The position numbers and the translations under genes were made by a program. 64,000 nt of DNA from Bacillus sp. REN16 (GTDB taxonomy: Bacteria; Bacillota; Bacilli; Bacillales; Bacillaceae_L): positions 248,001 through 312,000 of the forward strand of contig NZ_JAJFZK010000002.1 of assembly GCF_020731355.1 (NCBI RefSeq), given 5' to 3'. Shown here piece by piece: positions 8,949-18,143 of this stretch (the first letter of the stretch is position 1; every line of letters starts with the position of its first letter). The notes beneath the pieces were generated by a model. The model saw nothing but the letters and a program-made list of their open reading frames with translations. It did no database searches and was not told the origin of the DNA.

Positions 8949-10075
8949 ACCAGTTCCCTCCTTCCTGAATCTGACTGTTGCCATAGGATATTCCTGCCAT
9001 TTCCATCGAAGAAAATTGCATTATCCATTTGTAAAGTAACAAATAATTCTTGGTTCCGCTTAATCCCGATATCAGAAGAAACTAGTAAACGAATATAGAC
9101 GTTTTCCACCTCTATTGTTAAAATCGCTTTTGCACCCAAAGGTTCAAAGTTACTAACCTTCCCTATAATACTGCTGTCCGCCTTTTTTACAAAACTGTAT
9201 TCAATGTATTTAGGACGTAATCCAATGCGTAAATTGTTTATTCCAATTTTACGGAAAATCAATTGAATGTCTTTTGGAATCGAAAATTCATTGTTCAAAA
9301 AACGTGCTTTCATTTCCTCTTTTTTACTGACCAATTGTGCATGAAACATATTAATTTCTGGTTCACCAAATGCACTGGCTACAAATTCATTTGCAGGCTT
9401 ATAAAAAATCTCTTCAGGTGTCCCAATTTGTTCTATTTCCCCTTTATTGATGACAGCAATACGATCACCGAGACTTAGTGCTTCTAAATAGTCGTGAGTA
9501 ACGTAAATGGTTGTCGTATCAAGGTTTTTCTGCATATCTTTTAATTCAGCACGCATCTGATGCCTTAACTTCGCATCCAAGTGAGTAATTGGTTCATCCA
9601 TGAGAAACACTTCCGGACTTCGCACCAGTGCCCTCCCTAATCCAACACGTTGACGCTGACCATTGGACAGTTCTGCCGGATTCCGTTCAAGAAGCCAGTC
9701 GATTCTTAAGGTTTTCGCCACTCTCTTTACCTCTCTGTCAAGGACTTCTTTAGGCTGCCTGTATCTCGGGCTTCTTAATGGCGATGCGATGTTTTCATAT
9801 ACTGATAAATGCGGATAAAGGGCGTAGTCCTCAAACACCATAGCCACGTTACGATCCTCTGGTTCCACCGGGTCGATACACTTTCCATTCATATACACAT
9901 TTCCTGTATCTGGAATATGGATGCCGGCAATTATATTGAGTAATGTAGTTTTTCCAGCTCCAGCTGGTCCGAATAGGATAAAAAACTCTTTATCTTTTAC
10001 TTCGAAATTTATATTTTTTATAGCTATCTCATTTTTAAAGTGTTTAGATATATTTGTTACTTTAATATCTGCCAT
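8936..10075 (-). CDS. ABC sugar importer ATPase (first of two), atypical signature
   Basis: The product has 379 residues. Walker A is LFGPAGAGKTT, the ABC signature reads LSNGQRQRVGLGRAL with Asn for the usual second Gly, and Walker B is VFLMDEPITHLD. A TOBE-like C-terminal domain is present. It probably forms a heterodimer with the ATPase encoded next. The changed signature may make one of the two ATP sites less active, as in other asymmetric ABC pairs (inference). It starts 17 bases after the permease gene, so translation is likely coupled. Confidence 0.9.
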   Translation of the reverse strand: MADIKVTNISKHFKNEIAIKNINFEVKDKEFFILFGPAGAGKTTLLNIIAGIHIPDTGNVYMNGKCIDPVEPEDRNVAMVFEDYALYPHLSVYENIASPLRSPRYRQPKEVLDREVKRVAKTLRIDWLLERNPAELSNGQRQRVGLGRALVRSPEVFLMDEPITHLDAKLRHQMRAELKDMQKNLDTTTIYVTHDYLEALSLGDRIAVINKGEIEQIGTPEEIFYKPANEFVASAFGEPEINMFHAQLVSKKEEMKARFLNNEFSIPKDIQLIFRKIGINNLRIGLRPKYIEYSFVKKADSSIIGKVSNFEPLGAKAILTIEVENVYIRLLVSSDIGIKRNQELFVTLQMDNAIFFDGNGRNILWQQSDSGRRELVWEN

Positions 10076-10092
10076 CTTTATCCCCCTTTACT

Positions 10093-10911
10093 TTAACCTT
10101 TCACAGCTCCCATACTTAAACCACGAACAAGGTGCTTTTGTATGGATAGAGCTAGAATTATGATTGGTAATGATGAAATAATAACCGCGCCTGCCATCTG
10201 TCCGTAATGAACTGTATCAGATGACACATACTTTAGCATCGCAACAGTTGTTGTTGTCACTTCTTGGCCTGCTAAAAGAAGAGAGAATGTGAAATTATTC
10301 CAGACAAAGATAAAAGAAAGCAGAGATGCAGCCACTAGGCCTGGGCGGATTAGAGGAATAATCATTTTCATGAATACTTGCCACCATGAATATCCATCCA
10401 ATCTTGCGGCGTGCTCCATTTCAACAGAGATATCCTCAAAATAACCTCGTAAAATCCAGATCATTAATGGCAAGGAAATCAACTGGAAGATCCAGATCAA
10501 CCCGAAGTGAGTATCATACAAACCAATTTCCTGATAGATAAGAAAAATAGGTAGCACTACTAAAATTTCTGGTGCAAAACGGAAAGAAAGGAAAGTAAAC
10601 GCTAGAGAATCTCTACCCTTAAAATCAAATCTGGCAAGCGCATAGGCAGCTGGCACCCCAACAATAATGGAAAGAATGATGGCACCCACACTTACAATTA
10701 AATTATTTAGAAAATAACCGGCAAACTCTCCGTTAGAAAAGATAACACGGTAATTTTCCAATGTTGGACTAAAAATAAATGTTGTACTAAACATTTCACG
10801 GTCATGCTTGAAAGAAATAATCACAAGCCAAATGAGCGGAAATAGTGCAAAGATGGCATATAGAATCAAGCACAGATTGCGTAATAGTTCTACTAGTTTA
10901 TTCGTCTTCAC
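10093..10911 (-). CDS. ABC sugar importer permease (MalG-type)
   Basis: The product has 272 residues and several hydrophobic segments. The cytoplasmic EAA loop reads EHAARLDGYSWWQVFMKMI followed by PLIRPG, as in binding-protein-dependent permeases of the MalG group. The C-terminal LVRGLSMGAVKG is also typical. It pairs with the permease gene 15 bases upstream to form the membrane channel of the importer. Confidence 0.93.
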   Translation of the reverse strand: MKTNKLVELLRNLCLILYAIFALFPLIWLVIISFKHDREMFSTTFIFSPTLENYRVIFSNGEFAGYFLNNLIVSVGAIILSIIVGVPAAYALARFDFKGRDSLAFTFLSFRFAPEILVVLPIFLIYQEIGLYDTHFGLIWIFQLISLPLMIWILRGYFEDISVEMEHAARLDGYSWWQVFMKMIIPLIRPGLVAASLLSFIFVWNNFTFSLLLAGQEVTTTTVAMLKYVSSDTVHYGQMAGAVIISSLPIIILALSIQKHLVRGLSMGAVKG

Positions 10912-10926
10912 CGTCTGTTCCTCCTT

Positions 10927-11892
10927 TTATTTTCCAGATGCCCGCTTCTGTGTATGAGTCCAATATTTCACCATATAATGACTCATAATATAAACAAATA
11001 CATAAAGAATTAACATATAAGGAAGAGAGAATCCTAATTCTTTATAAGTAAATGCTTCCGTATAAGCGGTTAACGGTAAAGTCATTAATGTATCGCCAGG
11101 GCCGCCTCTTGTAAGGGCGAAGATAATATCAAACATTTGGAGTGACAACATCAAACGGAATAATACAGCAATAAGAAGCATTGGCATTATCATTGGTAAT
11201 GTAAGATTTTTAAACGTAAACCATGCTGAGCCCCCATCAATCATCGCTGATTCGAACGGTGCCTTTGGCAATGAACCTAAACCTGCTAACACAAGTAGAA
11301 TAACAAACGGAGTATAAACCCAGGCATCAATGACAAGAACGGTAAATAATGCGGTGCTCGGATCAGCTCCCCAAGTAAAATCGTTGATCCCAATGGCGCG
11401 CAGCCATTTACTTAAAATACCAACGGAATTATTAGTCATTAACTGCCAAACCAAAGTTGCAATAACTGGTGCGATAACTAGCGGGAAAATCAGTACAATT
11501 CTTAATGCTCTTGATAATTGATTATTTCTATTTAGTAACAGTGCAATACCCACACCCATTATAGTCTGAGTTATGGTCGCCAAGCCTGCGTATGCTAGCG
11601 TGACTCCTACACTATGCCAAAAACCTGAATCTTTGAACATATAAATATAATTTTCAAACCCAACAAAATCATATCCAGAATACTTAAAGGAATAGTTTGT
11701 AAAAGAATAATAAATTGCCATCCCAAATGGGATTAAAATACCGATAGTTAATAAGAAAGCCGGACTTAAAATAATATAAGGTCTTGCTTTTCTCATAAAA
11801 GGGACTTTTTTCCCTCTGCTAATAATCTCTTGTTCGGGAAGAGAGGATGATGATGACAACGACTGGTTTTTCGCTTTCGCTTCAGGCTGCAA
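10927..11892 (-). CDS. ABC sugar importer permease (MalF-type)
   Basis: The product has 321 residues from a TTG start at 11892, preceded by AAGGAGGAATCAAA. A soluble polar N-terminus of about 30 residues comes before the first membrane segment (ARPYIILSPAFLLTIGILI). The EAA loop is ESAMIDGGSAWFTFKNLTLP. It forms the heterodimeric membrane part with the MalG-type permease. A strong stem-loop in the 64-base gap to the binding-protein gene probably lowers permease expression relative to the binding protein. Confidence 0.92.
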   Translation of the reverse strand: MQPEAKAKNQSLSSSSSLPEQEIISRGKKVPFMRKARPYIILSPAFLLTIGILIPFGMAIYYSFTNYSFKYSGYDFVGFENYIYMFKDSGFWHSVGVTLAYAGLATITQTIMGVGIALLLNRNNQLSRALRIVLIFPLVIAPVIATLVWQLMTNNSVGILSKWLRAIGINDFTWGADPSTALFTVLVIDAWVYTPFVILLVLAGLGSLPKAPFESAMIDGGSAWFTFKNLTLPMIMPMLLIAVLFRLMLSLQMFDIIFALTRGGPGDTLMTLPLTAYTEAFTYKELGFSLPYMLILYVFVYIMSHYMVKYWTHTQKRASGK

Positions 11893-11910
11893 TTTGATTC
11901 CTCCTTTTTA

Positions 11911-11941
11911 AATACAACGGAGAGATCCTCTCCGTTGTATT
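11911..11941 (-). promoter_or_regulatory. Intercistronic stem-loop between binding-protein and permease genes
   Basis: AATACAACGGAGAG and its exact complement CTCTCCGTTGTATT face each other across a three-base loop. There is no U-run on the minus strand, only TTTAAAAAGG, so it looks like a 3'-stabilising or processing hairpin rather than a full terminator. Such hairpins commonly raise binding-protein levels. Confidence 0.7.
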
Positions 11942-11955
11942 ATCAAATCTTTTAC

Positions 11956-13377
11956 TTATTCAACTCTTAATCTCTCTACACGCTTATTGATATCATCTAC
12001 CAACGTATCCAATCTTTCCTGTGCATCTGCACCGTTAACAATATCTTGAAGTGCAGCTGCCCATTCAGTTGTTACATTAAAGAATTCTGGCTGTGGAGTA
12101 AATTTAATGGTTGAATTTTCAATAATTTGGTTAAATGTCTCTTCATATCCATCCGCTAAGCTAATGCGTTTCTTAAAGTCTTCATTATCCCAAACAGATT
12201 GACGAACCGGGTCAACCACATTAGCTTCAATTGCTCCCCAAGTCATATGCTCTTTTCCAGTAAAATATTGCATAAATAGCCATGCAGCATCTTTCTTCTT
12301 AGAACTACTGTTCATTGAAATTGACCATACCCACATATTTGCCCCTGGTTCGCCCCCTTCTACTGTAGTTGGTGGGAGTGTTACCGCAAGGTTACCTGCT
12401 TCTTCAGAGGAACCTTCTACATTGTAGAAAAGTGACCAGTTACTTGCATCATAAGCCATTGCTGATTTACCGGCAGCTAGATCTGTGGATACTTGATACC
12501 AAGTATAGTTGGACCAGTCTTTTGGACCACCCTTTTTAATCAATTCCACAAATTTTTCTGTTATTTCAACAGATTCTGAGCTATTAAGCTTAGAAACTAG
12601 TTTTCCATCTTCAATGACAAAGTCTTTTGCTCCGTGGTTAGAGAAAGATGTCATGTATCCGGGATGAATTGTTGCCCATGAACGTGTTCCACGAACACCA
12701 ACTCCGTAAGAACCTTCACCATTCCAACCTTCAAGTTTTTCAGCAACTTCAATTAGTTCATCCAATGTCTTTGGAGGAGCTTCAATTCCATTTTCTTCAA
12801 ATGCGCGTTTATTATAATGTAAGAGGTTAAGTTCAAATGCTAGTGGAACGGCCCAAAGGTTTCCTGTTCCAACCTCATGTCCTGGTACTAAATCCCAACG
12901 ATCCGCATTTAAAACACCTTCAAAAAAGTCGTTCACATCATAATCTGGGTTAGTACGGTTTTCATCTTCAATAAAGGAATCCAACTCCTGAATATATCCG
13001 GCGGGAGCATATTCCCATAATTGATATGAACCTGTCATAAATACATCTGGATTTCCATTTTCGGCGTTCAATGCAGTAGTTAGCTTATCAAAATAGCTTT
13101 CTTCCGGTGTAATTGAGTAGTTTACTTTAAGCCCAGTTAACTCTTCGAATTGTGGAAGCCTTTCCACAATTGCTTCTGCATACGGGTGTTGGTTTAACAT
13201 AACGTTCAATTCTTCCCCACTAAAGCGTTTCCAATCAAAGCCATCCAGTTCTTCTAATTCGGTTTTTTCAGGTTCGGCACTTTCACGAGCAGAAGAACGA
13301 TCTCCTCCTCCCCCTGAACAGGCTGTTACAAAGAGTAGCATTATTGCAACAATAGAAATCCAAAACTTTTTTACCAT
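11956..13377 (-). CDS. Sugar/polyol ABC transporter solute-binding lipoprotein
   Basis: The product has 473 residues with a lipoprotein signal: a lysine start, hydrophobic core IVAIMLLF and lipobox VTAC at about residues 17-20. An acidic linker follows. The body (ELNVMLNQHPYAEAIVERL, later GKSAMAYDASNWS) is a family 1 extracellular solute-binding protein. It is lipid-anchored outside the membrane and delivers the substrate to the permeases encoded next. It is the first gene of the transporter transcript, with AAAGGGGGATTAAA in front of ATG and a promoter with A/T-rich boxes. The substrate is probably a polyol or small sugar, judged from the dehydrogenase and kinases around it. Confidence 0.93.
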   Translation of the reverse strand: MVKKFWISIVAIMLLFVTACSGGGGDRSSARESAEPEKTELEELDGFDWKRFSGEELNVMLNQHPYAEAIVERLPQFEELTGLKVNYSITPEESYFDKLTTALNAENGNPDVFMTGSYQLWEYAPAGYIQELDSFIEDENRTNPDYDVNDFFEGVLNADRWDLVPGHEVGTGNLWAVPLAFELNLLHYNKRAFEENGIEAPPKTLDELIEVAEKLEGWNGEGSYGVGVRGTRSWATIHPGYMTSFSNHGAKDFVIEDGKLVSKLNSSESVEITEKFVELIKKGGPKDWSNYTWYQVSTDLAAGKSAMAYDASNWSLFYNVEGSSEEAGNLAVTLPPTTVEGGEPGANMWVWSISMNSSSKKKDAAWLFMQYFTGKEHMTWGAIEANVVDPVRQSVWDNEDFKKRISLADGYEETFNQIIENSTIKFTPQPEFFNVTTEWAAALQDIVNGADAQERLDTLVDDINKRVERLRVE

Positions 13378-13472
13378 TTTAATCCCCCTTTGTTATTAGT
13401 TTTTGCATTTTCTAGCTGACCCGAAAGAATATGATCTCCCGTTTCTCTTATTTTTAATTCTTTTGTGAATTT

Positions 13473-13512
13473 TGTCAATAGTTTTCATATATTTTTATTT
13501 ATTTTTATTTAT
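13473..13512 (-). promoter_or_regulatory. Promoter and A/T-rich operator box before the binding-protein gene
   Basis: On the minus strand TTGACA (RC at 13473-13478) can serve as -35 region. Immediately upstream lie two direct copies of ATTTTTATTT (13490-13512) preceded by TTTTCAT. This is the same box as before rpiB and the second deoR gene. The -10 (AAAAAT) is weak. Confidence 0.5.
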
Positions 13513-13523
13513 AAGTGAAATCA

Positions 13524-15020
13524 CTACTTATTTACCTTGCAGTTTTTGCTCTTTTCTAACAATTTTATAAAGGTTTTAAAAGCTTCTTCCCATTTCTCTG
13601 TTTTAAGCGGTTCAAACGTTTTTACATAAAATGACTTTTTCACAAGATCTCTACCGGCTTGTAAATCTTTTATTTTTCCTGTTGCAATCATTTGAACAAG
13701 AATATTCCCGATAGCAGTTGCCTCTTCTGGGCCGGCCCATACGGGCCGTGCTATGGCATTTGCTGTAAACTGGCATAACAGTTCATTTTTCACACCGCCA
13801 CCAACGATATGCAGTCCTTGATATCTTCTTCCTGTCAATACCTCAATATCATTTAGAACGAAGCGATACTTAAGCGCTAAGCTTTCGATAATGCATCGTA
13901 TAATTTGTCCCTTAGTTTTAGGTACAGGCTGATTAGTTTCTTGACAAAACTGTTGAATTTGCATTGGCATATTATTCGGATTTAAAAATACCTCATCGTC
14001 TGGGTCAACAAAGGCATAGAAAGGCTCCGCTTCAAGGGCTAATTTGGTCATTCCATTATAAGTTAAGTTAATTCCTTCCTTTTCCCAAGATTGTTTACAT
14101 TCCTGAATCAACCAAAGTCCCATGATGTTTTTCAAAAGACGGTAACTATTATAAACTCCTTTTTCATTCGTAAAATTCATTTTCAGGGCTTGCTCATTTA
14201 TTATAGGCTCCTCAAGCTCAGTCCCTAACAAAGACCATGTTCCACAACTTAAGTAGGCAAAGTCCTTTTCCATTATTGGGATAGCGGCAACAGCTGATGC
14301 TGTATCGTGTTCCCCTACAGCAATCACCTGTACCGGTTGAAGCTGAAGTTCACTACAAATAGCAGGGGTAAGCGTTCCAGCAATTGTTCCTGATTCTATC
14401 ACCTTTGGAAAGATATCAGTAGGTAACCCTAATCGTTCTACGATTGATGTCACCCACCGATTTTCAACGCTGTTATATAATTGCGTAGTTGATGTAATCG
14501 TCACTTCTGCTGTTTTCTTTCCCGTTAAAAAATAGCGAAGAATATCTGCGATTGGTAGAAATGTTAACGCTCTCTTTAGTGCGGTGCTGTTTGAACATTT
14601 CATTGCATATAGGTGGTATAAGCTGTTAACATTCATAAATTGTATGCCTGTCTGTCCGTAAATCTCCGACTTAGGAATAATCTCACATACCTTTTCCACC
14701 ATCCCAACCGATTGTTTGTCCCGATAGTGGTAAGGGTTACCAATTAATTCACCATTTTCATCTATCAGACCGAAGTCCAGTCCCCACGTATCAATCCCTA
14801 AGGTATGTATCTCATAACCTTTCTTCTTGGATTGCAGCAAGCCTTCTTTAATTTCATAAAACAACCTTAAAATATCCCAATAAAAGTGATCACCAAGTTT
14901 AACCGGATCATTGGGAAAACGATGAATTTCAAAGATTTCGAGTTTATCGTTCTTTAGTTCACCGACAATTGCCCTTCCACTGCTGGCACCTAAATCAAAT
15001 GCTAGATTTACCACTTTCAT
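13524..15020 (-). CDS. Rhamnulokinase-like FGGY carbohydrate kinase
   Basis: The product has 498 residues. The N-terminal NLAFDLGASSGRAIVGEL is the phosphate loop of the FGGY/ASKHA fold, TLGIDTWGLDFGLID and GNPYHYRD are characteristic of rhamnulokinase (RhaB), and AVGEHDTASAVAAIP and HIVGGGVKNELLCQFTA occur in the second domain. It phosphorylates a ketose or related sugar at the expense of ATP. No rhamnose isomerase is in view, so the substrate need not be rhamnulose. The class II aldolase encoded divergently could split its product. It lies just upstream of the transporter genes with a 146-base gap containing a promoter. Confidence 0.88.
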   Translation of the reverse strand: MKVVNLAFDLGASSGRAIVGELKNDKLEIFEIHRFPNDPVKLGDHFYWDILRLFYEIKEGLLQSKKKGYEIHTLGIDTWGLDFGLIDENGELIGNPYHYRDKQSVGMVEKVCEIIPKSEIYGQTGIQFMNVNSLYHLYAMKCSNSTALKRALTFLPIADILRYFLTGKKTAEVTITSTTQLYNSVENRWVTSIVERLGLPTDIFPKVIESGTIAGTLTPAICSELQLQPVQVIAVGEHDTASAVAAIPIMEKDFAYLSCGTWSLLGTELEEPIINEQALKMNFTNEKGVYNSYRLLKNIMGLWLIQECKQSWEKEGINLTYNGMTKLALEAEPFYAFVDPDDEVFLNPNNMPMQIQQFCQETNQPVPKTKGQIIRCIIESLALKYRFVLNDIEVLTGRRYQGLHIVGGGVKNELLCQFTANAIARPVWAGPEEATAIGNILVQMIATGKIKDLQAGRDLVKKSFYVKTFEPLKTEKWEEAFKTFIKLLEKSKNCKVNK

Positions 15021-15146
15021 CCCTACCTTTTAATTGTCTAAAACATTGGGAATCTTCCAACTTTTACAAAATAATAACTTACTTTTAACATTTTATCAAT
15101 AGTTTTATTACTTTTTATTAATAAAATAATTGTTTTTGGAATAATA

Positions 15147-15176
15147 TTGACAATAAACGTTAACAAACGGTAAAAT
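15147..15176 (+). promoter_or_regulatory. Sigma-A promoter of the deoR-aldolase operon
   Basis: TTGACA at 15147-15152 and TAAAAT at 15171-15176 are separated by 18 bases. The spacer contains AAACGTTAACA, a partial match to a catabolite-responsive element, so CcpA control is possible but unproven. Confidence 0.6.
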
Positions 15177-15226
15177 TCATTAATAGTAAAAAGATTCTTA
15201 CTTTTGTTGGAGAGGAGGATAAAAAT

Positions 15227-15985
15227 ATGCTTGTTGCCGAAAGACATGCGAAAATTCTTGAGGTTTTAGAAGAAAAGAATGCAGTTACGCTCGATGAATT
15301 TAAAAAAATCTTTTCAGTATCTGAGTCAACCTTAAGAAACGATTTAAGAACTTTAGAAGAATTGAATAAATTACACCGCTCCCATGGAGGTGCTCTAAAA
15401 ATTGTAAAAGATATAGAAGTTCCTTACTCTCAGCGTTCGCTATCCAACCATCAAGAGAAAGAGAGAATCGGAAGAGAAGCAGCGAAAAGAATTATTCCTT
15501 TTGAGACCGTTTATCTCGACGCGGGAACGACAATTATGGAGCTAGCAAAAAGTCTTCCATCTGATTTCGAGTTTAATGTCGTTACGTCAGCATTAAATAT
15601 TGCAACTATGTCAAGCAAAAATAGTAATATATCTGTTCATGTTACGGGTGGTTTGTTGCGCCCAACTCTACATGAACTAGTAGGTCCTAAATGTATCCAA
15701 TCTATAAAGGAAATAAGGGCACAAAAATTGTTTTTATGTGCTAGTGGACTTGACCTAGATCGGGGGGTTACAGAAAATCATATTTTCTCGGCAGAAGTAA
15801 AGAAAGCAATGATTGATTCTTCCGAACAAGTCATTTTACTTCTCGATTCTTCCAAAATTGGGAAATATTTCTTTACCAATCTTGCACCATTACAAAGAGT
15901 TGATGTACTAATTACCGACGTCAATATTCCAGAACATTATGATCGCAGTTTACAAGAGTTAGGAATAGAAGTCGTTAAAGTCTAA
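15227..15985 (+). CDS. DeoR-family transcriptional regulator
   Basis: The product has 252 residues. The N-terminal helix-turn-helix is ERHAKILEVLEEKNAVTLDE through SESTLRNDLRTLEE, and RSHGGALKI follows as in all DeoR proteins. The C-terminal sensor domain has YLDAGTTIMELAKSLP, VTGGLLRPTLHELVG and LLLDSSKIGKYFF. Such regulators bind sugar phosphates and usually repress their own operons. It is first in an operon with the aldolase, the FGGY kinase and the phosphatase, and is divergent from the rhamnulokinase-like gene. It has a strong ribosome site (GGAGAGGAGG). Confidence 0.92.
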   Translation: MLVAERHAKILEVLEEKNAVTLDEFKKIFSVSESTLRNDLRTLEELNKLHRSHGGALKIVKDIEVPYSQRSLSNHQEKERIGREAAKRIIPFETVYLDAGTTIMELAKSLPSDFEFNVVTSALNIATMSSKNSNISVHVTGGLLRPTLHELVGPKCIQSIKEIRAQKLFLCASGLDLDRGVTENHIFSAEVKKAMIDSSEQVILLLDSSKIGKYFFTNLAPLQRVDVLITDVNIPEHYDRSLQELGIEVVKV

Positions 15986-16003
15986 CATTTTAGGAGGATG
16001 AAG

Positions 16004-16675
16004 ATGAAGTATGTGCTCGATAGTAGATTAGCAAGAGACTTACAATATTATAGTAAAAAAGTAGTTAGAAATAATTTAGTGGTTGGTCCCGGGGGAAACA
16101 ATAGTGTAAGAGATGATGAAATCATGTGGATTTCACCAAGCGGGTTCGCACTAGATGATATCTCAAATGAGCAATGGGTTCCTGTCAATATTACAAGTGG
16201 TGAAATATTAAGTTCATTGAAGCCTTCTTCAGAACTTTCAATGCACTTAGAAATATACAGACAACGTCAAGATGTTCTTTCGATTGTCCACACCCACCCG
16301 CCGATTACGATTGGAATAATAAGTACAGAACACAATATAATTCCACCGATGTTTCCGGATTTTGTTGCACTTGTTGGCGATGTTCCATTTATTGATTACG
16401 TAGTTCCATGTTCTGATGAATTAGCTGAAGCAGTCATTGAGGTCTTGAAGGATCCAACCTACAATGCACTCTATTTGAAAAACCACGGACTAATCACTGT
16501 TGGAACAAATATTAAACAGGCATATTACCGTACCGAGATTATTGAAGATGCGGCAAGGGTATTTTGGGTAAGTAAAACTGTTGGAGTACCACAAATTCTA
16601 TCTAAACAAGAACAGAATAAAATCTTAAACTTAGAAGCTGAACAATACCGACAAAAGCTATTGGATCGGAGCTGA
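16004..16675 (+). CDS. Class II aldolase/epimerase (FucA/AraD family)
   Basis: The product has 223 residues from the ATG at 16004, chosen because AGGAGG ends six bases before it. PSSELSMHLEIY carries the catalytic Glu, VHTHPP two zinc His and LKNHG the third. GPGGNNSVRDDEIMW is the phosphate-binding start of the fold. Family members split L-fuculose-1-P or L-rhamnulose-1-P, or epimerise L-ribulose-5-P. The partner kinase gene follows six bases later. Cleavage would give dihydroxyacetone phosphate and an aldehyde. The substrate is not determinable from sequence. Confidence 0.9.
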   Translation: MKYVLDSRLARDLQYYSKKVVRNNLVVGPGGNNSVRDDEIMWISPSGFALDDISNEQWVPVNITSGEILSSLKPSSELSMHLEIYRQRQDVLSIVHTHPPITIGIISTEHNIIPPMFPDFVALVGDVPFIDYVVPCSDELAEAVIEVLKDPTYNALYLKNHGLITVGTNIKQAYYRTEIIEDAARVFWVSKTVGVPQILSKQEQNKILNLEAEQYRQKLLDRS

Positions 16676-16680
16676 TCCCC

Positions 16681-18129
16681 TTGAAGCAAAAAGATGTCAT
16701 TTTTATTGGAATAGATATTGGAACACAAGGAGTCCGTGTTTTAGCCATAAATGAACATGGAGAACTACTAGCCAGTGACCAACACCAGTTTTCATTTCTT
16801 CATCAGGATTTGCAGCAAGAACAATCACCATCGCATTGGTGGTCTTGTACAATCTCTTCCTTACAAAAAGTTGCAAACAAATTAAGGAAAGTGATTACGA
16901 TGAAACAAGTAATTGCCATATCGGTTACCTCTACCTCGGGAACAGTAATCCCGGTTAACAAAAACTATGAACCGATTGGCCCTGCACTTATGTATAGTGA
17001 TAAACGTTCCTATCATGAAGCTGAGCACTGCAAAGAAGCATCTCGTTCGTTAAGTCTTGAGGATTATACACCGTTTAATACCTCATATGGCTTACCAAAA
17101 ATACTTTGGTTTATAAAGAAGTTTCCTGAAAAGGTAGGTGAGATTAACCTTTGGTGCCATCCAACAGACTATATTATTGGGAAACTTACAAATAATTGGG
17201 GCATAACCGACTACACAAATGCACTAAAAACAGGCTATCATTTAGAGAAGGAAAAATGGCCATCCTATCTCTTCAATACACTGATGCTACCCCATTCTTG
17301 GTTTCCGGAAGTTGTCCATTCAGGGAAAATCGTCGGATATATTTCCGATGAAGTCGCAGAACTTATAGGTTTTTCCGCTAAGGTTAAAGTTACTGCTGGG
17401 ATCACAGATGGGTGTGCTTCACAAATTGCATCCGGGGCGCTAAGTCCCGGTGATTGGAATACAACTATTGGAACTACTTTGGTGATTAAAGGGGTTACCA
17501 TAAAAAAGATAAATGACCCTCTTGGAAGAATTTATAACCATAAACATCCTAAAGGCTTTTGGATGCCTGGCGGTGCAAGTAATACAGGTGCAGATTGGGT
17601 ATCAAGAAATTACGAATCAAAGGAGCTTGGTGAACTAACAAAACAGGCAGAGGGACTAATCCCTACATCAATCCAATCTTACCCATTGCAGCAAAAAGGA
17701 GAACGTTTTCCATTTATCGCAAAACAAGCAGTTGGGTTCGATTCAAGGAATGGAGGAAGAGCTGAGTTATTTGCTGCTCGAATGGAAGGTGTTTCCTATA
17801 TTGAACGACTCTCTTATGAAATGATTGAAAGGTTTGGAACAGAAATTAAATCTATTTTTACAGCAGGTGGCGCCAGCAAAAGTGATGTTTGGTTAACAAT
17901 CCGTGCCAATGTTATGCAAAAACCTATTTACAAAATGAAGCATATGGAGGGGGCGGTTGGCTCTGCGATTATTGCTGCTTCTGAAACTTATTACGAGGAC
18001 ATTGAGCAGGCCGGCAAACAAATGCTCCAGCTAGAAAAAACAGTTGAACCGGGCCGGTTTAAGACAGAATACGAAGAAAACTATCACAACTTTGTTGAGA
18101 TGTTAAAAACAAGAGGATATCTCACATAA
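16681..18129 (+). CDS. FGGY-family carbohydrate kinase (xylulokinase-like)
   Basis: The product has 482 residues from a TTG start. IFIGIDIGTQGVRVLAI is the phosphate loop, ISVTSTSGTVIPVNKNYEPI and CHPTDYIIGKLTNNWGITDY belong to the first domain, AGITDGCASQIASGALSPGD to the hinge, and IFTAGGASKSDVWLTIRANV to the second domain. It phosphorylates a sugar or polyol with ATP. It lies between the aldolase and a histidine phosphatase in one operon. Together with the rhamnulokinase-like enzyme this region has two different FGGY kinases, so two substrates or two stereoisomers may be used. Confidence 0.9.
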   Translation: MKQKDVIFIGIDIGTQGVRVLAINEHGELLASDQHQFSFLHQDLQQEQSPSHWWSCTISSLQKVANKLRKVITMKQVIAISVTSTSGTVIPVNKNYEPIGPALMYSDKRSYHEAEHCKEASRSLSLEDYTPFNTSYGLPKILWFIKKFPEKVGEINLWCHPTDYIIGKLTNNWGITDYTNALKTGYHLEKEKWPSYLFNTLMLPHSWFPEVVHSGKIVGYISDEVAELIGFSAKVKVTAGITDGCASQIASGALSPGDWNTTIGTTLVIKGVTIKKINDPLGRIYNHKHPKGFWMPGGASNTGADWVSRNYESKELGELTKQAEGLIPTSIQSYPLQQKGERFPFIAKQAVGFDSRNGGRAELFAARMEGVSYIERLSYEMIERFGTEIKSIFTAGGASKSDVWLTIRANVMQKPIYKMKHMEGAVGSAIIAASETYYEDIEQAGKQMLQLEKTVEPGRFKTEYEENYHNFVEMLKTRGYLT

Positions 18130-18143
18130 AGAAAGGAGCAAAA

